12,105 nt of DNA from assembly GCA_028274885.1 (NCBI GenBank), contig JAQCMX010000001.1, positions 1 through 12,105 of the forward strand. Direction: 5' to 3'. Both the position numbers and the translations under genes were made by a program. This DNA is from Haloarculaceae archaeon (GTDB lineage Archaea; Halobacteriota; Halobacteria; Halobacteriales; Haloarculaceae). Below are positions 6,584-12,105 of this stretch, in pieces. Within the stretch, counting starts at the first letter, position 1; every line of letters begins with the position of its first letter. The notes below the pieces were generated by a model, which was not told the origin of the DNA, did not search any database, and worked only from the letters and a program-made list of their open reading frames with translations.

Positions 6584-8227
6584 CTACGCGTACTCGTTTC
6601 TGATCTCGTTTCGCCGGATCTTGCCAGAGTTCGTCTTTGGTAGACTCTCACGGAATCTGACTACCCGGGGATACTTCGTTTTCGCGAGTTCGTTCTTGAC
6701 GAACGTTTGCAGTTGCTCTTTGAGTGAGTCGGACCCGTCGTACTCCGCCTGTAGCACAACGAACGCGGAGACGACTTCCCCCCGTTTCTCGTCGGGAAGA
6801 CCCACGACAGCCACCTCGGAGACGGCATCGTGGTTCATAAGCGTATCCTCTACCTCGGCCGGACCGATCCGGTGGCCGGCACTGAGGATTACGTCGTCCG
6901 CCCGGCCCTCGAACCAGATGTACCCGTCGTCGTCCTCCCGACCGAGATCGTCGGTCCGGAGCCACTCCCCGCCCCACATCTCCTCCGAGAGGGCCGGTTT
7001 GTGCAGGTATCCGGTCGCATTGAGTGGTGTATCCTCGGTACGGATCGCAATCTCGCCGATTTCGCCCGTCGGAATTTCCCTGTCGGCGTCGAGAGCCAGA
7101 ATCCGGACGTCAAACCCCGGTGCCGGCTTGCCCATGCTTCCCGGTTTGATATTCCAGTCGTCGAACACGTAGTTGTTGACCACCATCGCACCCTCTGTCA
7201 GTCCGTAGTGATCCACGATCATCGAATCCAGGTTGTCCCGTGCCCAGGCGATCGTCTTTGAATCGAGTGGCTCGCCCGCGGTCGCGACGATACCGAGGTT
7301 CAGGGTGTACTCCTCGAAGTCGACCGAGGACTGGGAGAGCTGTCGAAGCAGCGTCGGCGGGGCAAAAAGGTTCGTAAACTCGAACTGTTCGAGCACCTCG
7401 ACGAACTCCGCCGGTTCGAACTGTCCGCGATACGCCGTTGTCCCCATGCGCGCACTCAGCGCCCAGGCTGTACAGCCGTAGAGACCGTACGACCACGCCG
7501 GTGGGGCCGCACCGAAGTACTCATGAGCCGGGCGGTGGTCGGCCGAATATCTGAACGCAGGGGACATCGGAACGAGAATCGAGTGTTTCATTTTCACCCC
7601 CTTTGGCTGGCCGGTCGTCCCACTCGTGTACTGGATTGCCGACGTGTCGTTGGCGTGGGTGTCCGCGACCTCGTCGGACTGTTCGTAGTCCCGTATCTGC
7701 TCGAATGCAAGTGTCCCGTCGGGATCGGACCTCCCGCCAAGATCAACGACGATCACGTGCTCGAGATCCGTCGCCGCCTCGACATCGATTTTTCCGTAGC
7801 GCTCGCGAGAAACGACGACGGCCCGTACGTCCGCGTCCTGAATCCGATAGTTCACCGCGTCGGGGCCAAACAGCGGTGACAGCGGAACGAGCTGGTAGCC
7901 GCCGAGCCAGGAGCCGACGATTGCCGTGTACAGTTCGGGGCACGGTTCGAGCATCGTCGCGATCCTATCGCCGGATGTGAGTCCCAGGTCAGAGAGAAAG
8001 TTGCTGAACCTGCCTGCCTGTGCGTGTAGTTCACCGTAGGTGAGCGACGAACTCTCGCCGGTGGCGAAATCCACGACGCGGACGGCAAGCCGATCGCTCG
8101 TGTCCCCGGTGGCGTGCCGACCGACGGATTCGTGGCCGATGTTGAACCATCCGTCCCGCCCCCCCTCGAATGTATCCCACACGTCCTGCCAGTCGAAGTC
8201 CTCACACAGCTTTTCGTATCGCGTCAT
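6584..8227 (-). CDS. AMP-forming acyl-CoA synthetase (ANL superfamily, medium-chain/acetyl-CoA synthetase-like)
   Basis: 547 aa, soluble. It should activate a carboxylic acid to an acyl-adenylate and then an acyl-CoA. All core ANL motifs are intact: the P-loop YTSGTTGQPKG (200-210), aromatic motif YGLTEG (341-346), GEWLRTDDLG (420-429) with the ribose-binding Asp, hinge/A8 region GRADDVILSAGHRIGPAEVE (441-460), and C-terminal LPKTNSGKIRR (529-539) with the adenylation lysine K536. SAGHRIGP and the overall length resemble the ACSM/medium-chain acyl-CoA synthetase group more than long-chain ligases or acetyl-CoA synthetase proper. Exact acid unknown. The ATG at 8227 is 27 nt from a TTAAGA box. 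A conserved-looking 15-bp inverted-repeat arm lies about 80 bp upstream and may regulate it. Confidence 0.92.
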   Translation of the reverse strand: MTRYEKLCEDFDWQDVWDTFEGGRDGWFNIGHESVGRHATGDTSDRLAVRVVDFATGESSSLTYGELHAQAGRFSNFLSDLGLTSGDRIATMLEPCPELYTAIVGSWLGGYQLVPLSPLFGPDAVNYRIQDADVRAVVVSRERYGKIDVEAATDLEHVIVVDLGGRSDPDGTLAFEQIRDYEQSDEVADTHANDTSAIQYTSGTTGQPKGVKMKHSILVPMSPAFRYSADHRPAHEYFGAAPPAWSYGLYGCTAWALSARMGTTAYRGQFEPAEFVEVLEQFEFTNLFAPPTLLRQLSQSSVDFEEYTLNLGIVATAGEPLDSKTIAWARDNLDSMIVDHYGLTEGAMVVNNYVFDDWNIKPGSMGKPAPGFDVRILALDADREIPTGEIGEIAIRTEDTPLNATGYLHKPALSEEMWGGEWLRTDDLGREDDDGYIWFEGRADDVILSAGHRIGPAEVEDTLMNHDAVSEVAVVGLPDEKRGEVVSAFVVLQAEYDGSDSLKEQLQTFVKNELAKTKYPRVVRFRESLPKTNSGKIRRNEIRNEYA

Positions 8228-8251
8228 ACGCTATATTGGGTGTCCGGACAT

Positions 8252-8257
8252 TCTTAA
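8252..8257 (-). promoter_or_regulatory. TATA box for the acyl-CoA synthetase
   Basis: TTAAGA on the minus strand (within AGATTAAGAA), centred 27 nt before the ATG at 8227, fitting a leaderless transcript. Confidence 0.55.
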
Positions 8258-8306
8258 TCTATCGTTAGGGTAAGCGCAGCATCCGGGATCGACGTTCCGG
8301 TCTCTC

Positions 8307-8417
8307 ATAGTGATTATTGCGGTAGTTTTCGCGACCACGTTACAGATAGTGCCGTGTCATGGCGTGAAACAGCCGTTTTGATCCGCGGAAGCGGTACAGA
8401 CTCGCAATAATCACTAT
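8307..8417. repeat. Perfect 15-bp AT-rich inverted repeat in the divergent intergenic region
   Basis: The left arm ATAGTGATTATTGCG (8307-8321) and right arm CGCAATAATCACTAT (8403-8417) are exact reverse complements separated by 81 bp. Pairing extends to 18 bp with one mismatch if three outer bases are added on each side (8304-8420). The region 8228-8491 contains no gene I can support. Each arm presents the same sequence in the same orientation toward its nearer gene: 80 bp before the acyl-CoA synthetase start and 75 bp before the zinc-ribbon start. This could be a pair of operators for a shared regulator, or a small non-autonomous element (MITE) with terminal inverted repeats. I see no clear target-site duplication. 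Confidence 0.7.
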
Positions 8418-8462
8418 CAGTCGGTGACGAGACCGAACGGCCAGCGAGCCCGGAAACCAGGG

Positions 8463-8469
8463 TTTTTAT
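8463..8469 (+). promoter_or_regulatory. TATA box for the zinc-ribbon microprotein
   Basis: TTTTTAT on the plus strand, centred 26 nt before the GTG at 8492. It supports a leaderless transcript beginning on a GTG. Confidence 0.55.
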
Positions 8470-8491
8470 CCGATTCTCACGAACATAGTGT

Positions 8492-8671
8492 GTGTCCGGA
8501 GTACAGTCCTTTGTCTGCGAAACGTGTGACACCGTCCTTGCGGATGTCGTGGTACCTCGGCAGTGCCCTCGCTGTGGTGGGGTCTCGATAGACGAGATCG
8601 GTCCCGGAACACAGGCCAAAGCGTATTTTGAACCTCCAGGCCGCCGTGATGGCGGTTACCCAAAATCGTGA
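8492..8671 (+). CDS. 59-aa zinc-ribbon microprotein, GTG start
   Basis: 59 aa with two CxxC knuckles: C9-E-T-C12 and C25-P-R-C28, the latter in the classic CPRCGG context. This forms a compact rubredoxin-like zinc ribbon in the first 30 residues, followed by a Gly/Pro-rich tail ending GGYPKS. Such small zinc-finger proteins are common in haloarchaea and often lack known functions; nucleic-acid or protein binding is possible. An in-frame TAG lies two codons upstream, so the GTG at 8492 is the earliest possible start, and a TTTTTAT box sits at the right distance for leaderless initiation there. The gene is divergent from the acyl-CoA synthetase and convergent with the RIO1 kinase gene. Confidence 0.75.
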   Translation: MSGVQSFVCETCDTVLADVVVPRQCPRCGGVSIDEIGPGTQAKAYFEPPGRRDGGYPKS

Positions 8672-8755
8672 ACACTCCAGGAAATCGAACGGTAACACGC
8701 CTGCAACGATCTGCGTTGGCCACGACAGCCGAAAGGACAGTCGGTTTCAGCATCT

Positions 8756-8803
8756 TCCGGGGCGGAGCATCCGGGGTATCCCCGGACAGGAAACCGTCCG
8801 GGG
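8756..8803. other. Overlapping, mutually exclusive GC hairpins in the convergent intergenic region
   Basis: TCCGGGG occurs three times (8756-8762, 8770-8776, 8797-8803), and its complement CCCCGGA once, at 8780-8786. That single complement can pair upstream (7-bp stem, 3-nt loop TAT) or downstream (8-bp stem CCCCGGAC/GTCCGGGG, 8-nt loop AGGAAACC). It lies between the 3' ends of the zinc-ribbon gene and the RIO1 kinase gene, so a bidirectional transcription or mRNA end is the simplest reading. There is no T-run. Confidence 0.45.
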
Positions 8804-8852
8804 CTGTCAGTGATCGCGATCGAGAGAGAAACTGTGGCGGGGACTATCCGGC

Positions 8853-9773
8853 TCAGCCTTCGCTTTCCTGCCTGATAAACTCATACAGTTCCCCGGACGT
8901 AATCTCGACACCCTGACTGGCGAAGAAGTTGGCCACGTTCTCACAGTCCCGGCGAATGAACTTCTCCGCGTTTGGATGGTGGACCGTAATCGCCTGCCCC
9001 AAGTCGATCACGACCAGTTGCCCCCCGTCGAAGACGATATTGAACTCCGAGAGATCACCGTGAACGAGACCGGCCTCGTGCAGCCGGCACATGTACTCCC
9101 GGACGACCTCGAAGGCGGTCCGGGGGTTGTCGATATCGACTTCGGTGAGGCGCTTGGCACGCCCTGCCGCGGTGCCGATATACTCCATCGCGAGGACGTT
9201 CCGTTCGACGGCAAGTGGGCGAGGGACGCGTACGCCTGCCTCGCGTGCCCGCTGGAGATTGGCGAACTCCTTTCGCACCCAGCCCAGCACGACCGCTTTC
9301 TTGTCGCCGGCGACCTCCTCGAACCGGGGATCACCTTCGAGATACCCACGCATATCCCGGAAGTCAGAGGCGTTGATCCGGTAGAGCTTGACGGCGATCT
9401 CGGGCCGTTTGGCCACGTTCTCGAAGGTCTCCTGGGGCTTTTCCTCCCCCGCTGCGAGTTCCTCGCCAGCCCGTGGCCCTCCGAGGGCGGTGTAGACGTT
9501 TGCCTCCTTGCCAGTCGAAATTGGACCGCCGAAGGCATCGATATAGCCGTCCTGGACGAGTTTGTACAGTGCGCCGTAGGTCGCCTCGTCGAACACGGAG
9601 TCTTCGACCTTGAACTGGTCGGCGTCAGTGATGCGCTTGCGAAACTGGCTGAACTCCCGGTCCCGTTGCCGGGCGATGCGATCGGCTTCCGTATCCCCGT
9701 AGTCGATCGACTCCCACTCGTCGCCCGGCGCGTCCGTCTCGTCAGTGTCGAGCAGGCCGTACTCCTGTTCCAT
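8853..9773 (-). CDS. rio1: RIO1-type serine/threonine protein kinase / ATPase
   Basis: 306 aa. RIO1 proteins are atypical kinases acting in late small-ribosomal-subunit maturation; in eukaryotes the ATPase activity matters most, and the archaeal role is assumed similar. Visible motifs: the flexible ATP loop STGKEANVY (86-94), catalytic lysine in IAVKLYR (K129), catalytic loop HGDLSEFN (238-245; D240, N245), and the metal-binding IDLGQAI (D257) followed by HHPNAEKFIRRD. A very acidic N-terminal stretch (1-40) precedes the RIO N-terminal domain. The frame remains open upstream to 9851, but the ATG at 9773 fits a CTTATA box 29 nt upstream, and the extension is not RIO-like. It appears monocistronic. 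Confidence 0.94.
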   Translation of the reverse strand: MEQEYGLLDTDETDAPGDEWESIDYGDTEADRIARQRDREFSQFRKRITDADQFKVEDSVFDEATYGALYKLVQDGYIDAFGGPISTGKEANVYTALGGPRAGEELAAGEEKPQETFENVAKRPEIAVKLYRINASDFRDMRGYLEGDPRFEEVAGDKKAVVLGWVRKEFANLQRAREAGVRVPRPLAVERNVLAMEYIGTAAGRAKRLTEVDIDNPRTAFEVVREYMCRLHEAGLVHGDLSEFNIVFDGGQLVVIDLGQAITVHHPNAEKFIRRDCENVANFFASQGVEITSGELYEFIRQESEG

Positions 9774-9799
9774 CTGGCTGTTGCTACTCGGCCAAGCCG

Positions 9800-9805
9800 T
9801 ATAAG
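9800..9805 (-). promoter_or_regulatory. TATA box for rio1
   Basis: CTTATA on the minus strand, centred about 29 nt before the ATG at 9773. It supports that start over the longer upstream frame. Confidence 0.5.
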
Positions 9806-9914
9806 CGTCGTCCCGGTGAGACGGGCCGGCCGTTGCGATCCCTGACAACAAGGAGACGCTGTCGCGTGTTGAGACCGTGACACAGTCTATCCGATCGCTG
9901 TCCCGGAGTCGGGC

Positions 9915-10853
9915 TCAGGAGTCACCGGCACCGGTCGCCGAGTCCTGCGCGACCGAAACCCCGGCCGCAAGTCGTTCGACGACCGACCCCGGCACCTCGA
10001 CGGTTCCCGGGTGCACGACGCCAGCGAGATACTCGAGCGTGTCGACAAGGCGCGGCCCGGGCCGGTTCACGTAGTGGTGGCCGTCCATCGCGTAGACCCG
10101 ACCGTCTTGGACGGCGGACAACGACCCCCACCCGTCTCGACCGGTCAGATCGGTCGCGTTCTCACGGGTCTGATCGAGTCCGAACCCACACGGCGCGGCC
10201 ACGAGAACGTCGGGATCGGCCTCCCGGATCGCCGACCACTCGCGGGGGGTCGATGTGTCACCGGGAGCGCCAAGCGGGTACGTTCCGCCGGCGATGTCGA
10301 CCATTTCGGGGATCCAGTGACCCGCAACCATCACCGGATCAAGCCAGTCGAGAACCGCAACCCGAGGGCTCTCTGCTGGGGTGAGATCGCGAACGCGCTC
10401 GACGCGCTCCCGGAGGTCGGCAACGACGGCGGCGGCTTTCGCCTCGCGGTCCAGGATCTCCCCGAGGCGTTCGAGATCAGAGAACACGTCTTCGAGACTG
10501 TGGGGGTCAGTCGCGACGACATCTGCTCCGAGACCGAGGTCATCGACTGCCTGCCGGACGTCGCTATCGTCGACCGCACACACGTCACAGATCCCCTGCG
10601 AGACGATCAGGTCGGGGTCGAGATCGGCGAGTGTGTCGCGGTCGATCTCGTAGACGCCGCCGGTCTCGATGGCGGTCTGTACCTGCTGATCGATCTCACC
10701 ACTGGACGCACTCGCGTCGACCCGCGAGTGGATGACGGTCGGACGGTCGCTGGCAGCGGGTGGGTGATCACACTCGTGGGAAACGCCGACGGGTTCGACT
10801 CCCAGTGCGTACAGCATCTCTGTCGCCGAGGGAAGCAGTGAAACGACGCGCAT
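9915..10853 (-). CDS. Cobalamin/iron-chelate-binding-like protein (TroA/BtuF fold) without signal peptide
   Basis: 312 aa. It belongs by eye to the periplasmic-binding-protein fold of the BtuF/FhuD class (PF01497 type), in the subgroup often annotated as cobalamin-binding protein. Landmarks: N-terminal VVSLLPSATEMLYALG (3-18), SHECD (25-29), SQGICDVCAV (85-94) with C89-x-x-C92, GHWIPEMVDIAGG (178-190), APCGFG (220-225) and GHHYVNRPGPR (258-268). The mature fold starts at residue 2, so there is no room for a signal peptide or lipobox; the protein should stay in the cytoplasm. No permease or ATPase gene is next to it. The conserved Cys/His residues suggest a metal or corrinoid ligand, but this is inference. 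The start is supported by a TTAATA box 25 nt upstream. Confidence 0.85.
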   Translation of the reverse strand: MRVVSLLPSATEMLYALGVEPVGVSHECDHPPAASDRPTVIHSRVDASASSGEIDQQVQTAIETGGVYEIDRDTLADLDPDLIVSQGICDVCAVDDSDVRQAVDDLGLGADVVATDPHSLEDVFSDLERLGEILDREAKAAAVVADLRERVERVRDLTPAESPRVAVLDWLDPVMVAGHWIPEMVDIAGGTYPLGAPGDTSTPREWSAIREADPDVLVAAPCGFGLDQTRENATDLTGRDGWGSLSAVQDGRVYAMDGHHYVNRPGPRLVDTLEYLAGVVHPGTVEVPGSVVERLAAGVSVAQDSATGAGDS

Positions 10854-10875
10854 ACCTGTTGTTGGGGCGTACCGG

Positions 10876-10881
10876 TATTAA
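10876..10881 (-). promoter_or_regulatory. TATA box for the BtuF-like gene
   Basis: TTAATA on the minus strand, centred about 25 nt before the ATG at 10853, giving a leaderless transcript. The gene is therefore probably transcribed separately from the winged-helix gene upstream. Confidence 0.55.
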
Positions 10882-10950
10882 GCCATGTTGTCCGAGGTGG
10901 GGGCGACAACCCAGACTGTGTCGCAACTGCCCTCCCGTTCGGGATCCAGG

Positions 10951-11250
10951 TCAAAACGGCAGTCTGCGACGGATGTCCTCGATAAACCCGTCCTCGTCGT
11001 GACCGTTCTCGTGGCTTTCGGTGATCGCGTCGCCGTTGGGAACCAGAACCGTCCGCCCACTCTCACGGGAAGCCTCGATCAGGTCGTCGTCGTCGAGTCG
11101 TTCGAGCGCATCCTCGAGTGTATCGATGTCGGCCTCGACAGCGGCACGCAACTCGAAGATGGTCATCCCCTCGTCCTGGCGGTCCGCGAGCGCATCGAGT
11201 ACCGCGACCTCTGTCCCGTCACGGTCGCGGTACTCCTGCTTTGCACGCAT
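10951..11250 (-). CDS. Small winged-helix protein (DUF6432-like)
   Basis: 99 aa from ATG 11250. A directly adjacent ATG at 11253 would add one Met and fits the promoter spacing equally well. The pattern is that of a winged helix: helix EVAVLDALADRQ (14-25), EGMTIFELRAAV (27-38), a candidate recognition helix around IDTLEDALERLD (42-53), then a DDLIEAS-RTVLVPNG beta-wing (56-73). An acidic His-containing tail follows. It resembles a haloarchaeal family that begins MRAK.EYRDR, which I recall as DUF6432. It is probably a DNA-binding regulator, but acidic small winged helices can also bind proteins. The frame is open upstream to 11334, but that extension crosses the AT-rich promoter. It is divergent from the double zinc-site gene. 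Confidence 0.8.
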   Translation of the reverse strand: MRAKQEYRDRDGTEVAVLDALADRQDEGMTIFELRAAVEADIDTLEDALERLDDDDLIEASRESGRTVLVPNGDAITESHENGHDEDGFIEDIRRRLPF

Positions 11251-11274
11251 CATACATCGGTACGCGAGCGGTGC

Positions 11275-11285
11275 TTTTATATTTT
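11275..11285 (-). promoter_or_regulatory. Palindrome-like TATA box for the winged-helix gene
   Basis: AAAATATAAAA on the minus strand, centred 27-30 nt before the two adjacent ATGs. It is the strongest AT box in the window. Because it is nearly symmetric (TTTTATATTTT on the plus strand) it might also direct some plus-strand initiation near 11307. Confidence 0.6.
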
Positions 11286-11297
11286 GAGCGCGCCGGT

Positions 11298-11314
11298 CGG
11301 ATCGGAACGGATCG
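11298..11314. repeat. Tandem 7-bp direct repeat between divergent promoters
   Basis: CGGATCG occurs at 11298-11304 and again at 11308-11314, with starts exactly 10 bp apart (one helical turn). It lies between the winged-helix TATA box and the plus-strand TATA box. It could be a binding site for a regulator, possibly the adjacent winged-helix protein, or chance in GC-rich DNA. Confidence 0.35.
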
Positions 11315-11343
11315 TAATGGTCCGACTCCCCCAAGCAGTACGC

Positions 11344-11350
11344 TTATATT
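11344..11350 (+). promoter_or_regulatory. TATA box for the double zinc-site gene
   Basis: TTATATT on the plus strand, centred 27 nt before the ATG at 11374. It supports that start over the much longer frame that opens at 10885. Confidence 0.6.
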
Positions 11351-11373
11351 TCACACGCGGGCAATGCAACACA

Positions 11374-12060
11374 ATGAGTCTCAGGTGTTCGATATTCGGT
11401 CACGACTACGGCGACTCCGGGGTCGAGCGTGAACGCGAGGAGGAGGGTAGTGAGGTCGTCATTACGATCCGCGAGACCGAAACCTGCCGGCGCTGTGGGG
11501 CGGTACAGGTGGTTTCGAAAAACAAGGAAGTCACCACCGTCGAGACAGCAGCCGACATCGTCTCGGACGATCTCACCGATGCATCCGACACGGTAGAGAC
11601 AGAGCAATCGCCCGAGGCCGGGACACCTGACGCCGAACGCGACGCGGAGTCGCCCGCGGCGGAGTCGACGACCGAGACCGCAGAGACGGGCCAGAAATCG
11701 TCGGAACCAGAGCCGGGTGACGACGCGGTGATCCTTGAGGAAGACGACGAGGACCGCCTACCGGGCGAGTGGCCGGCGGAGTCCCAGCAGCCAGCACAGT
11801 CGCGGGACAGCGACCACGAAGCCGCGGAGTGGCCCGACGAACCCGGCGACGACGGTGACCAGTGGGCACCACAGACCGAACCCGGGACCGACGAGGGGCC
11901 GACCGTCGAGCGGACCGAGAGCGCGGTCACGGTTCCGGAAGGTAAGTTCCAGTGTCCGAGGTGTGGGTTCACGACCGCCGTGGAGGCCTCATCGCTGCGT
12001 GCGGGTGATTTCTGCCCGGACTGTCACAAGGGAGCACTCGAACACCATCTCGAACAGTGA
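11374..12060 (+). CDS. Acidic-linker protein with N- and C-terminal zinc-binding sites (DUF7093-like)
   Basis: 228 aa. The N-terminal module has candidate ligands C5, H10, C38 and C41 (CSIFGHDYG then TCRRCG) around a short beta-rich segment EVVITIRETE. Residues 55-185 form a strongly acidic, Thr/Ser/Pro-rich, probably disordered linker with repeated tryptophan-containing patches: GEWPAE (131-136), AEWPDE (151-156) and DQWAPQ (162-167). The C-terminal module is a zinc ribbon with CPRCGF (194-199) and CPDC (214-217). The layout resembles a haloarchaeal family I recall as DUF7093, of unknown function. The zinc modules suggest binding of nucleic acid or protein, with the Trp patches as possible docking motifs. 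The frame is open upstream to 10885, but the ATG at 11374 fits a TATA box and the upstream part is antisense to the winged-helix gene. Confidence 0.85.
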   Translation: MSLRCSIFGHDYGDSGVEREREEEGSEVVITIRETETCRRCGAVQVVSKNKEVTTVETAADIVSDDLTDASDTVETEQSPEAGTPDAERDAESPAAESTTETAETGQKSSEPEPGDDAVILEEDDEDRLPGEWPAESQQPAQSRDSDHEAAEWPDEPGDDGDQWAPQTEPGTDEGPTVERTESAVTVPEGKFQCPRCGFTTAVEASSLRAGDFCPDCHKGALEHHLEQ

Positions 12061-12105
12061 CGACACCCCAGGCTGTCGGTGCGACACGTCGGCAGGCGTT
12101 CACCC
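12061..12105. other. Trailing sequence after the double zinc-site gene
   Basis: A 5-bp inverted repeat CGACA (12061-12065) / TGTCG (12074-12078) directly follows the stop and could form a small hairpin. There is no T-run. Too little sequence remains to say whether another gene begins or ends here. Confidence 0.2.

Noticed and set aside
8228..8310. 26-codon minus-strand frame (ATG at 8310) before the acyl-CoA synthetase
   Set aside because: It runs through the synthetase TATA box and its ATG lies inside the repeat arm; no promoter or conservation evidence supports it.
8299..8425. Target-site duplication flanking the inverted repeat
   Set aside because: The five bases on each side (GGTCT and TCGGT) do not match, so a MITE call is not proven.
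8314..8619. 101-codon minus-strand frame over the inverted repeat and zinc-ribbon gene
   Set aside because: It crosses the inverted repeat and a promoter and has no family features; the plus-strand zinc-ribbon with four Cys explains this stretch better.
9774..9914. tRNA or other structured RNA between rio1 and the BtuF-like gene
   Set aside because: I could find no cloverleaf, GTTCGA-type T-loop or box C/D pair; only the rio1 promoter is supported.
10885..11373. Upstream extension of the double zinc-site gene
   Set aside because: This part is antisense to the winged-helix gene and unlike the acidic downstream protein, while the ATG at 11374 has a well-placed TATA box.
1..12105. CRISPR array, transposase, integrase or defence genes
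   Set aside because: No regularly spaced repeats and no protein with such motifs were found; the gene set looks like core chromosome.

Overview
The window looks like chromosomal DNA of a halophilic archaeon (class Halobacteria); I cannot place the genus. The evidence is high GC with GC-rich third positions, very acidic predicted proteins, archaeal-type genes (RIO1 kinase, haloarchaeal HGPRTase-like enzyme, MetRS with a fused tRNA-binding domain), and TATA-like boxes centred about 25-29 nt upstream of nearly every first-gene start codon. That spacing implies largely leaderless transcripts. Most of the region looks like ordinary core genome. I see no transposase, integrase, CRISPR array, rRNA or tRNA.

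Layout, left to right: (1) 1-674, minus: the N-terminal part of a flippase-like (LPG synthase TM domain / UPF0104) membrane protein that runs off the edge. (2) 772-2548, minus: a tight three-gene operon transcribed as purine phosphoribosyltransferase (hpt), then a 90-aa acidic helical protein, then an NAD-dependent sugar epimerase/dehydratase. (3) 2595-2996, minus: an acidic protein with a C-terminal membrane anchor. (4) 3084-5198, minus: methionyl-tRNA synthetase. (5) 5325-6521, minus: a fusion of a UbiA-type prenyltransferase with a single lycopene-cyclase half-domain, the most unusual gene here. (6) 6584-8227, minus: an AMP-forming acyl-CoA synthetase. (7) 8228-8491: a divergent intergenic region with a perfect 15-bp AT-rich inverted repeat whose two arms lie almost symmetrically upstream of the two flanking promoters. 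(8) 8492-8671, plus: a 59-residue zinc-ribbon microprotein with a GTG start. (9) 8672-8852: a convergent intergenic region with overlapping, mutually exclusive hairpins. (10) 8853-9773, minus: RIO1 kinase. (11) 9915-10853, minus: a cobalamin-binding-like protein without a signal peptide. (12) 10951-11250, minus: a small winged-helix protein. (13) 11374-12060, plus: a protein with two four-ligand zinc sites joined by a long acidic linker.

The genes do not form one obvious pathway. Several are housekeeping (metG, hpt, rio1). The epimerase and flippase-like gene may both serve surface glycan or lipid-linked sugar metabolism. The prenyltransferase-cyclase fusion points to carotenoid (possibly C50) or other isoprenoid modification. 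Start codons were chosen by matching TATA-box spacing and, where I know it, the family N-terminus. Several longer open frames were shortened on this basis.
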